Source of the DNA: Brevibacterium atlanticum
GTDB taxonomy: Bacteria; Actinomycetota; Actinomycetes; Actinomycetales; Brevibacteriaceae
Direction of reading: 5' to 3'
Length of the DNA stretch: 64,000 bases
Assembly: GCF_011617245.1 (NCBI RefSeq)
Contig: NZ_CP050152.1
Coordinates: forward strand, 62,001 to 126,000
The translations under genes and the position numbers were made by a program. This document shows, piece after piece, positions 27,832 to 36,363 of the stretch. The notes below the pieces were generated by a model. That model saw only the letters and a program-made list of their open reading frames with translations, was not told where the DNA came from and made no database searches. How positions within the stretch are numbered: position 1 is the stretch's first letter; every line of letters begins with the position of its first letter.

Positions 27832-28305
27832 ATGACAGATCGAGATCAGCGCACGACTGGTGCGCCGCTGGCCCTTCTTGTTCTCTACACCCTCTTCATC
27901 GCCGCCATCACGCTGACCCCGCAGCAGCTGGGGACCGGCCCGGACACTCTCATCGGGCACGCGCTCGACCTCTTCGCCGCGCACCGGGAGACGTCCTGGC
28001 TGACGTACGAGAGGGTCGAAAAGCTCGGCAATGTGGCGATGTTCATTCCCTTCGGATTCCTCGCCGCCCTCCACTTCGGACTGAGGCGTTGGTGGCTCGG
28101 GTTCGTCTTCGGCGCAAGCTTCAGCGCCGCCATCGAGATCTTCCAGGGCACCGTGCTCACGCAGACCCGCTTCGCTACGCTCAGCGACCTCGTGACGAAC
28201 ACGCTCGGCGCCGGCATCGGCGCCCTGCTCGGGTTGTGCTGCATGGCAGCGTGGCCGCCGCGGAGGACGCGGAACGACACGCGGCGGGAGCTCGCGGCCG
28301 TCTAG
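27832..28305 (+). CDS. VanZ-family membrane protein 2
   Basis: A 157-aa paralogue of the preceding protein, aligned along its whole length with about half of residues identical. Shared blocks include PLALL-LYT-FI, TL-PQQL-T, NV-MF-PFGFL, RRWWLG and TRFAT-SDLVTN-LGAGIGA. It has about four membrane helices and a basic C-terminus (RRTRNDTRRELAAV). The conserved Glu/Gln pair in AAIEIFQGT is retained. The pair arose by tandem duplication. The function is unknown beyond the VanZ fold. ATG 27832 gives an N-terminus that aligns with its twin. Confidence 0.85.
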   Translation: MTDRDQRTTGAPLALLVLYTLFIAAITLTPQQLGTGPDTLIGHALDLFAAHRETSWLTYERVEKLGNVAMFIPFGFLAALHFGLRRWWLGFVFGASFSAAIEIFQGTVLTQTRFATLSDLVTNTLGAGIGALLGLCCMAAWPPRRTRNDTRRELAAV

Positions 28306-28352
28306 GTGGCCTGCCGGCGGTTCTGGGTGGCACTCCGCTTCCGGTTCTCCCC

Positions 28353-28847
28353 TCAGCCGTCCTCCGGCTCCTCGAGGGCGGCGATGCACAGTCCGAGCGC
28401 CTCGGTGATCTGCGTGCGTGTCTCCTCGTCGAGCGGTGAGACCATGCGGGTGGTCACCACCTCGACCCGGGACACTGCCTGAGCGAGCAGTGCTTCGCCC
28501 GCCGGGGTGAGACGGGTGGGCAAGATGCGCCCGGATTCGGCTTTCGCCGGTCTCGTGATCAGCTCCCGCTCCTGCAGTCCGCGCAGCAGCGTATTCATCG
28601 TCTGCCGGGTGACGAAGGCGCCGCGTGCGAGTTCGGAATTCGACGCTCCCGGTGACCTGCGCAGCTGCTCGAGACAGTTGTACTGCGGCGTGGTCAGCTC
28701 CAGTGGGCGCAGCGTCTCGTCCATCCGCGATCGCAGTGCCGTCTGCAGGTGCTTGAGCTGATATCCGAGGAGAGACTCGAGGTCCTCTGCCTCCGTGCCC
28801 TCCGGCCCGGTCCCCTTCGACGTCCGACCGCTCTGCTCTTGACTCAT
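28353..28847 (-). CDS. MarR-family transcriptional regulator
   Basis: A 164-aa winged-helix regulator. The DNA-binding segment reads YNCLEQLRRSPGASNSELARGAFVTRQTMNTLLRGLQERELITR, followed by the wing (AESGRILPTRLTPAG). The start at ATG 28847 lies 8 codons inside the open frame, and the longer version would begin within the operator. It is divergent from a VOC/glyoxalase-like gene with an array of inverted repeats between them, so it likely represses both. The target gene is frameshifted, which may leave the regulator without a working partner. Confidence 0.9.
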   Translation of the reverse strand: MSQEQSGRTSKGTGPEGTEAEDLESLLGYQLKHLQTALRSRMDETLRPLELTTPQYNCLEQLRRSPGASNSELARGAFVTRQTMNTLLRGLQERELITRPAKAESGRILPTRLTPAGEALLAQAVSRVEVVTTRMVSPLDEETRTQITEALGLCIAALEEPEDG

Positions 28848-28857
28848 GTAAGTATTC

Positions 28858-28894
28858 TGACATACGTTCATATATGTCAGGATACTGACATATA
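28858..28894. promoter_or_regulatory. Operator array between MarR and VOC genes
   Basis: TATATGTCAG (28871-28880) and CTGACATATA (28885-28894) are perfect 10-bp arms with a 4-bp spacer. A third half-site, TGACATA, lies at 28858-28864. The array is centred between the divergent starts and overlaps the AT-rich promoter region. Confidence 0.75.
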
Positions 28895-28910
28895 TGAGAA
28901 GGAGAACATC

Positions 28911-29293
28911 ATGAGTACGTCAGTCGGCACTGTCAGCGGTCCGGATTTCATCGCCCTGCAGGTGCGTGATGTGGAAGCGGCCGCGCGGTTCTACGAATCG
29001 AAGCTCGGGCTCACTCGGGCTGCTGCCGCACCTCCCGGAGCGGTCGTCTTCACCACCTCGCCGATCCCCTTCGCGGTGCGCGAGCCGCTTCCCGGCGTCG
29101 CTCTCGACTCGGGTGATCGCCCGGGAAACGGGTGGCATTGTGGCTGAGGTGCGATGATGCGCAGGCGCTGCACAATTCCCTCGCCGAGGCGGAGGTCGAG
29201 ATCCTCCGTGCGCCGGCTCCCAGCCCCTTCGGTCTGACCTTCACAATCGCCGATCTCGACGGCTATGCGGTGACCATGCACGACGCGGGGTGA
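28911..29293 (+). pseudogene. VOC-family (glyoxalase-like) protein, frameshifted
   Basis: The gene starts at ATG 28911 behind a good AAGGAG site and reads as a VOC protein (FIALQVRDVEAAARFYESKLGL). It then hits a stop at 29147 after 78 codons. From about 29132 the second half continues in another frame (VALWLRCDDAQALHNSLAEAE, then PFGLTFTIADLDGYAVTMHDAG) to a TGA at 29291-29293. Joining the two gives a complete VOC domain of about 127 aa. Loss of one G in the GGG run at 29130-29132 would explain it. It is either a recent pseudogene or a sequencing error. Confidence 0.88.
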
Positions 29294-29312
29294 GTGTCAG
29301 CCCGGTGGCCGC

Positions 29313-29744
29313 TCAGCTGAGCGAGTCGACGATCTTCGCGATCCGGCGATCGCGGGTCTCCTCGGCCTTCGCCGAGGTCACCTGCCGCACATGCTCCTTG
29401 CGTTTCGAGGGAGCGAGTGCATCGAAGGCTTCACGCACGCCGGCGGCGGCGAGAGCCTCGGCGAGGGAATCGGGAACCGGCGTCTCCCGGTTCGAGGTGT
29501 CGTGGGTGAGGGTGACGTCGTGGGTCTCCCCGCCGGTCACGCCGATCTTCTCGCGGTGCTCCTTGGCCAGCGGGAGCAGGTACTTCCCGCCCATCACCGC
29601 CGTCGTCGACGGATAGGAATAGCCCTCGATCGTGACGATGACCGGCACCCGTTTGCCGACGCCGAAGCCGAGCACGACCTCCTCGGGGACCTCGATGCCG
29701 ACGTTGTTGCCCTGACTGAGCAGTTCAGTGGTGAATGTGACCAT
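29313..29744 (-). CDS. YdeI/OmdA-like protein with DUF1905 domain
   Basis: A 143-aa cytoplasmic protein. The first 90 residues fit DUF1905 (IEVPEEVVLGFGVGKRVPVIVTIEGYSYPSTTAVMGGKYLLPL). The C-terminal segment (LAEALAAAGVREAFDALAPSKRKEHVRQVTSAKAEETRDRRIAKIVDSL) matches the bacteriocin-protection/OmdA family. The molecular role is not established. The gene stands alone, convergent with the VOC pseudogene and ending only 20 bp from it. Confidence 0.85.
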   Translation of the reverse strand: MVTFTTELLSQGNNVGIEVPEEVVLGFGVGKRVPVIVTIEGYSYPSTTAVMGGKYLLPLAKEHREKIGVTGGETHDVTLTHDTSNRETPVPDSLAEALAAAGVREAFDALAPSKRKEHVRQVTSAKAEETRDRRIAKIVDSLS

Positions 29745-29789
29745 GGAGGCTCCTCAGTGAGTGGTCGGTATCGCTCGAGCGTAGGCCGA

Positions 29790-30758
29790 TCACTCCTCGT
29801 CGGCAAGCGCCGACCCGGAGGTTCCGGAGAACCGCGGCCACCAGCAGTCCACACGCCTGGCGTATTCGCGGTACTCGTCACCGAAGCGCTCGTACAGATC
29901 GGCCTCCTCATGGGGGCGGATCAGCCAGTTCCACAGCAGCGAACCGATGAGCGCGTAGACGACGACCAGCCATGAGCCGATGAGCAGGCCCATCGACACC
30001 CCCTGGGCGATGCCGGCAATGGCCATGGGATTGCGGACGAAGGCGTAGGGCCCGCGGGCGACGAGATGGTGGGCCATCTGCGACGGCAGCGGGGTGCCCG
30101 AACCGAAGTTCGCGATCGCCCGTGCCGACCACACGCCGATGACGCTGGAGAACGCGAGCAGGGCGAAGCCTGCGACGGCGAGCAGGATCGGGAACTTGTA
30201 GGACAGCTGCCAGCGGTCCTCGAAGGAGTTGATGATCAGCGGAATGATCACGAGGAACACGCCCCAGAACACGACGATCTGAATCGTCGTGTGCACGAGC
30301 AGGCGCGAACGCACCCGCGTGTGCGAACTGTGGAAGGCGAACGGGCCCTTGAGCAGCCAGTCCGAGGGGACGCGCCCGAGCAGAATGAGCGCACCCGCGA
30401 TCACGCTGCCGAGTGCGGCGAGGATCATGAGCACGGCACCGAGTCCCGCCTCGGTGGTGACGGTGGCATAGATGACCATGCCGAGCGCGACGAGCACGCT
30501 CCAGCCTGCGGCGATCCACACGGCCCACCGGAAGTTCATCGCCGCCAGCGCCGAGGCGATGACGAAGAGCGGGATATCGACGAAGGCGACCAACAGCGGG
30601 TCGATGCCGCCGAGCGTCGCCGACTGCACCGCGGGAATCGTCGCGGTGCCCAGCCACCATGCTGCACCGGCGAGAGCCTGGAGGGCGAAGTACATGCGAC
30701 CGTGGAAGATCCGCAGTCGCTTCTTCGGCTTGTTCACACTCGTGAGATGGCGGCTCAT
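29790..30758 (-). CDS. Membrane methyltransferase of the isoprenylcysteine/phospholipid methyltransferase family
   Basis: A 322-aa protein with about eight membrane helices. The C-terminal third has the family core: HHLVARGPYAFVRNPMAIAGI and the Glu-rich segment HEEADLYERFGDEYREYARRV that binds S-adenosylmethionine. Bacterial members methylate lipids or small hydrophobic compounds and the substrate is unknown. The N-terminal 150 residues add extra helices not found in minimal family members. Its ATG overlaps the stop of the PhzF gene (ATGA at 30755-30758), so the two are co-translated. Confidence 0.85.
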   Translation of the reverse strand: MSRHLTSVNKPKKRLRIFHGRMYFALQALAGAAWWLGTATIPAVQSATLGGIDPLLVAFVDIPLFVIASALAAMNFRWAVWIAAGWSVLVALGMVIYATVTTEAGLGAVLMILAALGSVIAGALILLGRVPSDWLLKGPFAFHSSHTRVRSRLLVHTTIQIVVFWGVFLVIIPLIINSFEDRWQLSYKFPILLAVAGFALLAFSSVIGVWSARAIANFGSGTPLPSQMAHHLVARGPYAFVRNPMAIAGIAQGVSMGLLIGSWLVVVYALIGSLLWNWLIRPHEEADLYERFGDEYREYARRVDCWWPRFSGTSGSALADEE

Positions 30759-31669
30759 GCGGTCACCGTCCCACGGATGCAGACGCTCGTGGCGCCGCCG
30801 ACCCAGATCTCGTCGTCCTCGGTCGAGCCTGAACCCTCACTTGAGATCGAGACGATCCCGGCCCGACCGAGCGCCGTGCCCTGTGTCGTCGTGTAGGAAT
30901 CCGGGGCGAGCCCTGCGCCGATGAGCCACTGCGCGACCGCGGCGTTGAGGCTGCCGGTGACCGGGTCCTCGCCCACGCCGACACCGGGCACGAAGGCGCG
31001 GATCTCGTATTCGTGCTCCGAGCCCTCCGGATGAGCGCCGAAGACGCCGAGCTTGGCGTCGGGGATTCCGGAGAAGTCGGGCGTGAGCGCGAGCACCTGC
31101 TCGGCGGTAGCCAGGCGGACGGCGGCCCAGCCGGGACCGTTGTCGACCCACTGGTGGTCGAGGATCTCGCTGCGATCGATGCCGAGGGCGCGCGCGATGT
31201 CGCCCACATAAGCGTCGTCGAGTTCGCCGGTGCGCAGCCGCTTCGGAGCGGCGAAGGCGAGAGTCTCGGGCGTTTCGCCAGTCGGGGACACTGAGGAATC
31301 GGTCGACGGGGAGGCGGGACCGCCTCGGCGAATGTCGACGAGTCCGGCACCGCATTCCTGGACGATCCGTCCCTCCTGGGCCGGGGTGCCGCCGGCGTCG
31401 AGCCAGGCCGCGGCCGAACCGAGGGTGGGGTGGCCGGCGAAGGGCAGCTCGCGGCGCGGGGTGAAGATCCGCAGGCGATAGTCGGCGGCGGGAACGGTGG
31501 GGGAGAGGACGAAAGTGGTCTCGGACAGGTTGGTCCAGTTCGCGATCCGGGCCATCTGCTCGTCAGACAGGCCGTCGGCTTCGAGGACGACGGCGACTGG
31601 GTTGCCGCGGAAGGGAACAGCGGAGAAGACGTCGACCTGGGCGAATCGTCGTAGTTGAGGCAATGACAC
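30755..31669 (-). CDS. PhzF-family isomerase/epimerase
   Basis: A 304-aa protein of the diaminopimelate-epimerase-like PhzF fold. It has the family start QVDVFSAVPFRGNPVAVVL, the catalytic Glu50 in NWTNLSETTFVL, and FAGHPTLGSA. The second lobe has GVGVGEDPVTGSLNAAVAQWL. Members catalyse proton shifts on varied substrates. Only a few act in phenazine synthesis, and no other phenazine genes are here. It is coupled to the membrane methyltransferase. An inserted acidic/serine-rich stretch at about residues 120-135 (SPSTDSSVSPTGETPE) is probably a surface loop. Confidence 0.9.
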   Translation of the reverse strand: MSLPQLRRFAQVDVFSAVPFRGNPVAVVLEADGLSDEQMARIANWTNLSETTFVLSPTVPAADYRLRIFTPRRELPFAGHPTLGSAAAWLDAGGTPAQEGRIVQECGAGLVDIRRGGPASPSTDSSVSPTGETPETLAFAAPKRLRTGELDDAYVGDIARALGIDRSEILDHQWVDNGPGWAAVRLATAEQVLALTPDFSGIPDAKLGVFGAHPEGSEHEYEIRAFVPGVGVGEDPVTGSLNAAVAQWLIGAGLAPDSYTTTQGTALGRAGIVSISSEGSGSTEDDEIWVGGATSVCIRGTVTA

Positions 31670-31809
31670 TCCTTCGCGAGTTGTGGCACGCGCTGCGAAT
31701 GGGGGATTGCGCGACCACTGTCATCCAGTGTAAAGGGCCAGGCGGGAACGGCCGTGGATTGCCTCATGGTCGGGTCGACGCGCCGCGATCGGCGATTGCA
31801 TAATGAGGC

Positions 31810-32910
31810 ATGGTCGGAGAAGTCTCAGCAGACGGTCGCGCACTGCGCATCGGTGTCCTCGGCGGCGGATTCATGGGCAGCGTCCACAGCCTGGCCGCGC
31901 GCTCGGCCGGTGCCGTCCTCGATTCCGTGGCCACCTCCTCACCCTCGGGCAGCGCCCGGGCGGCGGCCGAACTCGGATTCGCGCACTCCGGCTCCGCGGA
32001 TGACCTCATCGACCGCTGCCTCGACGTCGTCCACGTGTGCACCCCCAACGACGTCCATGCCGAACAGTCGCTGCGAGTCCTCGACGCCGGTTCGGCGCTC
32101 ATCTGCGAGAAGCCCCTGGCCACCGATTCCCGATCTGCTCGCGCCGTCCTCGCCCGCGCCGAGGAGACCGGAGTGACGGGCACCGTCCCCTTCGTCTACC
32201 GCTATCATCCGATGGTCCGGGAGGCCCGCGCCCGCTTCCGCGCAGGCGAGGCCGGTTGGCTGCTCACCGTCGACGCGGGATACCTCCAGGACTGGCTTGT
32301 GAGTGCCGAGGACGAGAACTGGCGGGTCGAATCCGCCCGCGGCGGGCCCTCGCGCGCCTTCGCCGACATCGGCTCCCACCTCGTCGACCTCATCGAGTTC
32401 ATCATCGGCGACCGCATCGCCTCGCTCGTGGCGACGACGCGGACCGTCCACCCTCGCCGAGGCGGGGCCACCGTGACGACAGAGGACACCGTCGCCATCA
32501 CCGCCGAGTTCTCCGGCGGTGCCATCGGCTCGCTGCTGGTCTCCCAGGCCGCTCCCGGCCGGAAGAACTCCCTGAACGTGGAGATCGCCGGCACCGAGGC
32601 GAGCATGCGCTTCGATCAGGAGCAGCCGGAGCGACTGTGGCTCGGCCGTCGGGCCGAGAGCCGCCTCCTCGTCCGGGACCCCGATGCGCTCACCGCCGAC
32701 GCCGCCCGACTGTGCGCGGTGCCGGCCGGCCACCCGCAGGGCTACCAGGACGCCTTCAACTCCTTCGTCGCCGACTCCTATGCGCACTTCTGTGGCGACC
32801 GGCCCGAAGGCCTGCCGACCCTGCGCGACGGAGTCCGCGCGGTGCTCGTCACCGAGGCGGTGCTCCGATCCGCCGCGACCCGATCCTGGGTCGACGTCGA
32901 CGAGGTGTGA
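31810..32910 (+). CDS. Gfo/Idh/MocA-family oxidoreductase
   Basis: NAD(P)-dependent sugar or inositol dehydrogenase-like protein of 366 aa. The Rossmann motif is RIGVLGGGFMG (residues 13-23). The catalytic Lys is in CEKPL, about residue 101, and the conserved region FADIGSHLVDLIEFI has the active-site Asp/His. It converges on a carbohydrate ABC transporter operon, so it may act on the imported sugar (inference). TGCCTCAT at 31760-31767 and ATGAGGCA at 31803-31810 form an inverted repeat reaching the start codon, possibly a control site. Confidence 0.9.
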   Translation: MVGEVSADGRALRIGVLGGGFMGSVHSLAARSAGAVLDSVATSSPSGSARAAAELGFAHSGSADDLIDRCLDVVHVCTPNDVHAEQSLRVLDAGSALICEKPLATDSRSARAVLARAEETGVTGTVPFVYRYHPMVREARARFRAGEAGWLLTVDAGYLQDWLVSAEDENWRVESARGGPSRAFADIGSHLVDLIEFIIGDRIASLVATTRTVHPRRGGATVTTEDTVAITAEFSGGAIGSLLVSQAAPGRKNSLNVEIAGTEASMRFDQEQPERLWLGRRAESRLLVRDPDALTADAARLCAVPAGHPQGYQDAFNSFVADSYAHFCGDRPEGLPTLRDGVRAVLVTEAVLRSAATRSWVDVDEV

Positions 32911-32949
32911 GCGGGGAGATCGTTACCCTGCCTCTGCTTCTCGCCGTCT

Positions 32950-33873
32950 TTACTTCACGCTGCCCGCGGTGAGCCCGCCGACGAGGCGCTTCTCGATGAG
33001 CATGAAGAGGATGACGACGGGCAGGATGCCGACGATCGAGACTCCGAAGACGTACTGCCAGCTCGTCTCGTACTGGCCCACGAACTTCGTCAGCGCCACG
33101 GAGATCGGCTGATTGCCGGCCGTGGAGAGGATGACGAGCGAGGCGGCGAACTCGTTCCAGCAGGCGACGAACGTGAACACGATCGCCGTGACGATCCCCG
33201 GCCACACGAGGGGGAGGTTGATCCGGAACAGGACGGCCAGCTGGGACGCCCCGTCGAGCCGGGCCGCCTCGTCGATCTCTTTGGGGATGCCGGCGAAGAA
33301 CGAGTGCATGATCCACGTCGCGAAGGAGAGGTTGAATGCGGCGTTGACGAAGATCATCGCCGCCCACGTGTCGTTCATCCCCAGCAGCGAGAACTGGCGG
33401 AACAGGCCGGAGGTGAGCACCGCGGGCTGCAGCATCTGGGTCACGATGACCAGGAACATGAACACCATCCGGCCCGGGAACCTGAACCGCGCCGTGTAGT
33501 AGGCGGCGGGCAGGGCCACGATGAGCACGAGCAGGGTCGCGCACACGGCGATGATCACCGTCGAGATCATGTTCTGCACCAGCGGGGTCTCCGGCGTCGA
33601 CCACATGTCGACGAAGTTCTCCCAGTGCCATTCCTGCGGCAGGTACGTCGGTTCGACGGACCTGATCTGTGACTTCGTCTTCACGGAGCCGAAGAACATG
33701 ATGAGGTAGGGCAGGACGAAGACCGCGAAGACGAGGAGTCCCACGATCATCCGCCCGATCACGGTGCCCAAGGGCACCTTGTCAGCGGTGTACCTCTTCC
33801 GTCGCCGAGGCGGCGCACCGTTCCCGTGCGGGCGTGCGGCTGCGTGCGGGGCCGGGGTCGTGTCCGTGGCCAT
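32950..33873 (-). CDS. Carbohydrate ABC transporter permease (MalG type)
   Basis: A 307-aa inner permease subunit with six helices and the MalG-type EAA loop IPKEIDEAARLDGASQLAVLFRINLPLVWPG, which docks the ATPase. The basic, proline-rich N-terminus (about 30 residues) is cytoplasmic. The start at ATG 33873 shares a base with the stop of the partner permease (TGATG). It is the third gene of the minus-strand transporter operon. Confidence 0.94.
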   Translation of the reverse strand: MATDTTPAPHAAARPHGNGAPPRRRKRYTADKVPLGTVIGRMIVGLLVFAVFVLPYLIMFFGSVKTKSQIRSVEPTYLPQEWHWENFVDMWSTPETPLVQNMISTVIIAVCATLLVLIVALPAAYYTARFRFPGRMVFMFLVIVTQMLQPAVLTSGLFRQFSLLGMNDTWAAMIFVNAAFNLSFATWIMHSFFAGIPKEIDEAARLDGASQLAVLFRINLPLVWPGIVTAIVFTFVACWNEFAASLVILSTAGNQPISVALTKFVGQYETSWQYVFGVSIVGILPVVILFMLIEKRLVGGLTAGSVK

Positions 33874-34787
33874 CAGACCTCCTGCATGGGTTTGACGACT
33901 CTGACGTAGACGATGACGACGAGGATGACGATGAGGAAGCCGATCACCGACAGGGCGCTCGCGACGTCGACCTTGTGTTGGATCTCGATGTATTTGAAGA
34001 TCATCGTCATGATCGTGTCCGCGCCGTAGCCGGGGATCGACCCCGTCATGACCTTGAGGATCGGCAGCGAGTTGAACACGTTGATGATGTTGATGAGCAC
34101 CGCCACGCTCAGCGCTCCGCGCAGCTGCGGGAGGATGACGGCGAAGTAGGTGCGCCACGGTCCGGCGCTGTCCATCCGTGCTGCCTCGATGGTCTCCCTG
34201 GGGATCGTGGCCAGGCCCGCGAGCAGGGTGTAGGTGGTGAAGGGCAGGGACACGAAGACGGCGATGACGATCGACCACAGGAAACCCGTCGTCGGATTCT
34301 TCGTCCAACCGTAGCCGGCCGGGTTGTCGACGAGTCCGACATCGACGAGGAACTTATTCACCACGCCGAAGTAGGGTTCGAGTCCGTAGTAGAAGACCAT
34401 CGTCGTCATCACCACCGAGGCGGCCCACGGGATGATCACGGCCAGCCGGACGAGCTGCCGGCCGGGGAAGGCCTTGTCGAGTATCTGCGCGAGTCCCAAG
34501 GAGATGACGACGGCGAGGCCGACGACGGCGACGACCCAGACGATCGTGCGCACGATGATCGGCCAGAACTGGTCGAAGGCGAAGAGCTCGGCGTAGTTGG
34601 CGAAGCCGACCGAGCCCTTGTCGAGCCCGGAGATCGCGATGTCCCGGGTCGAGTTGAAGATCATCAGCCCGGCGGGGAAGAACACGACGCCGACGATGAG
34701 GATGAGTGCCGGGGCCAGCCACGGCAGGGCCTTGAGCGTGTCGCGCCACGTGGTCGTGGTGCGGTCGCGGCTTCCTCGTCGGCTCAC
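33873..34787 (-). CDS. Carbohydrate ABC transporter permease (MalF type)
   Basis: A 304-aa permease with six helices and the EAA motif IPRETIEAARMDSAGPWRTYFAVILPQLRG. The start is GTG 34787, which forms a GTGA overlap with the upstream binding-protein gene. The frame stays open further upstream but that would overlap the binding protein. It pairs with the MalG-type protein to form the membrane channel. Confidence 0.94.
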   Translation of the reverse strand: MSRRGSRDRTTTTWRDTLKALPWLAPALILIVGVVFFPAGLMIFNSTRDIAISGLDKGSVGFANYAELFAFDQFWPIIVRTIVWVVAVVGLAVVISLGLAQILDKAFPGRQLVRLAVIIPWAASVVMTTMVFYYGLEPYFGVVNKFLVDVGLVDNPAGYGWTKNPTTGFLWSIVIAVFVSLPFTTYTLLAGLATIPRETIEAARMDSAGPWRTYFAVILPQLRGALSVAVLINIINVFNSLPILKVMTGSIPGYGADTIMTMIFKYIEIQHKVDVASALSVIGFLIVILVVIVYVRVVKPMQEV

Positions 34788-36025
34788 CCTTGGTCGACCT
34801 GGTCCTGGATCGACTTGAGCACATCCTCGGCGGACTTCGACTCGAGCTGACCGAACGTCGACTTGAACGCGCCGTCGGTGGCCGACCACTTCGAGTTCGT
34901 CGACGGGTAGAACTGCGCGTCGGGCATGGTGTCGAGGAACGGCTTGAGATCTTCGTTGTCGGCGAGTTCCTTCGCACCGGACTTCGTCACCGGCAGGAAG
35001 CCTTCGGCTTCGACCCAGGGCAGGTAGTTGTCGTCGGCGTAGTAGTAGTCGAAGAACTTCGTGATCGCCTCGGCCTTGTCGCCGTCGTTCTGGAACGCCA
35101 TGAGCTGGTCACCGACGCCGAGGGTCATCGGTTCGCCGTCCTTCGTCGGGATCGGAACGACCGAGTAGTCGAGGTCGGGGTTCGAGTCCTTGATCTGACC
35201 GACCGTCGGGGGCAGGCCGACCTGCATGCCGATCTTGCCCTGGACGAAGATGTCGAGCAGCGGGGTGCGCTGGGAGGAGCCCGGATCGTCCTGGGTGGCG
35301 CCTTCGTCGATCATCTTCTTGATCTGCTTCGCACCCTCGAGGTTCTCAGGAGTGTCGATCGTGATCGTCTTCTCGTCGCCGAAGCTGCCTCCGGCGCCCC
35401 ACAGCCAGATCGCGGCTTCGGCCTGTGCCTCTTCGGAGCCCAGGGGCATGCCGTAGCCGGCGACGCCGCCGCCGAGTTCGGAGACCTTCTTCGAGGCGTC
35501 GAGGAGTTCGTCCCAGTCCTTCGGGGCCTCTTTCACTCCTGCCTTGTCGAGGAGTTCGTTGTTGACGAACAGGGCCCGCGTCGAGGCGATGAGCGGCAGG
35601 GCATAGGCGGTGCCGTCGAGGGTCTCGTTGTCGAGGAAGCCTTCGTCGAAGTTCTTGTAGGTCTCGGGACTCGTGACGTCCTCGGCCTTGTAGAGCAGTT
35701 CGTCGGAGGCGAAGCCGGCGAAGGGGCCGCCGTTGTAGATGTCGGGGGCCTCACCGGCCTGGATCTTCGTGGACACGACCTTCTCGAGGTTGTCCCAGGA
35801 CTGGACCTCGAGGTTGACCGAGATGTCCTCGTTCTCCTTCTCGAAGCCGTCGATGACGTCCTGCCACAGGCCCTTCGTGGCATCCGAATACGTGGGGACG
35901 AGGAAGTCGAGGGTGGTCTTGCCGGAATCGGAGTCGGAGCCGGATCCGCCGAATCCGCAGCCGGAGACGGTCAGTGTCAGTGCTGCCGTGGCGGCGATGG
36001 CAGCGAGGGTGCGTGTTCTTCTCAT
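34784..36025 (-). CDS. Extracellular solute-binding lipoprotein for a sugar ABC transporter
   Basis: A 413-aa family 1 solute-binding protein. The signal peptide ends in the lipobox LTVSGC with Cys23 as the lipidation site. It is followed by a Gly/Ser/Asp-rich linker and a two-lobed binding domain (IQAGEAPDIYNGGPFAG, TDGAFKSTFGQLESKSAEDVLKSIQDQVDQG). First gene of the operon with the two permeases. The ligand cannot be deduced. The divergent MsmK/UgpC-type ATPase completes the system. A promoter with TTGACC and CATACT lies about 140-165 bp upstream. Confidence 0.93.
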   Translation of the reverse strand: MRRTRTLAAIAATAALTLTVSGCGFGGSGSDSDSGKTTLDFLVPTYSDATKGLWQDVIDGFEKENEDISVNLEVQSWDNLEKVVSTKIQAGEAPDIYNGGPFAGFASDELLYKAEDVTSPETYKNFDEGFLDNETLDGTAYALPLIASTRALFVNNELLDKAGVKEAPKDWDELLDASKKVSELGGGVAGYGMPLGSEEAQAEAAIWLWGAGGSFGDEKTITIDTPENLEGAKQIKKMIDEGATQDDPGSSQRTPLLDIFVQGKIGMQVGLPPTVGQIKDSNPDLDYSVVPIPTKDGEPMTLGVGDQLMAFQNDGDKAEAITKFFDYYYADDNYLPWVEAEGFLPVTKSGAKELADNEDLKPFLDTMPDAQFYPSTNSKWSATDGAFKSTFGQLESKSAEDVLKSIQDQVDQG

Positions 36026-36363
36026 GGTCTGATCTCTGTTCCCGTCTTCTCTGGGATCGCTCTGCGTCCGTCATCGGTGGCTGTGTCGGCTCGGTATGTC
36101 GGGGTTCCGGGTTCCGCCGGTCTCGCAGGTCCGCGTTGACCAGAACTGTGTGATGAATGAAAGTATGGTGTGAGGGCAGTCACAAGGTCAAGTGTAAGAT
36201 CGTGTTTATGCAGTAATTGATCGAAAATCGATCATCACACTGCCGTATTTATCGGTTACACGATCATTCTTGTGCTCAATTGCGGTAGTCTGCAGGTGTC
36301 GAGGAGGGCGCAGTGTCGAGGAGTGAGTGGTGTCGAGGATGACGAAGAGGATCGAGGGCGAAC
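36026..36363. promoter_or_regulatory. Divergent promoter region of the sugar transporter
   Basis: This AT-richer, 338-bp region separates the binding-protein gene from the ATPase gene. On the minus strand TTGACC (36191 to 36186) and CATACT (36167 to 36162) with an 18-bp spacer form a good promoter for the binding-protein operon. A palindrome TGATCGA-AAA-TCGATCA (36218-36234) lies just upstream of that -35 and is a likely operator for both directions. No gene is visible. Confidence 0.65.

Noticed and set aside
30755..31669. Phenazine biosynthesis gene
   Set aside because: The PhzF fold is widespread and no other phz genes are nearby.
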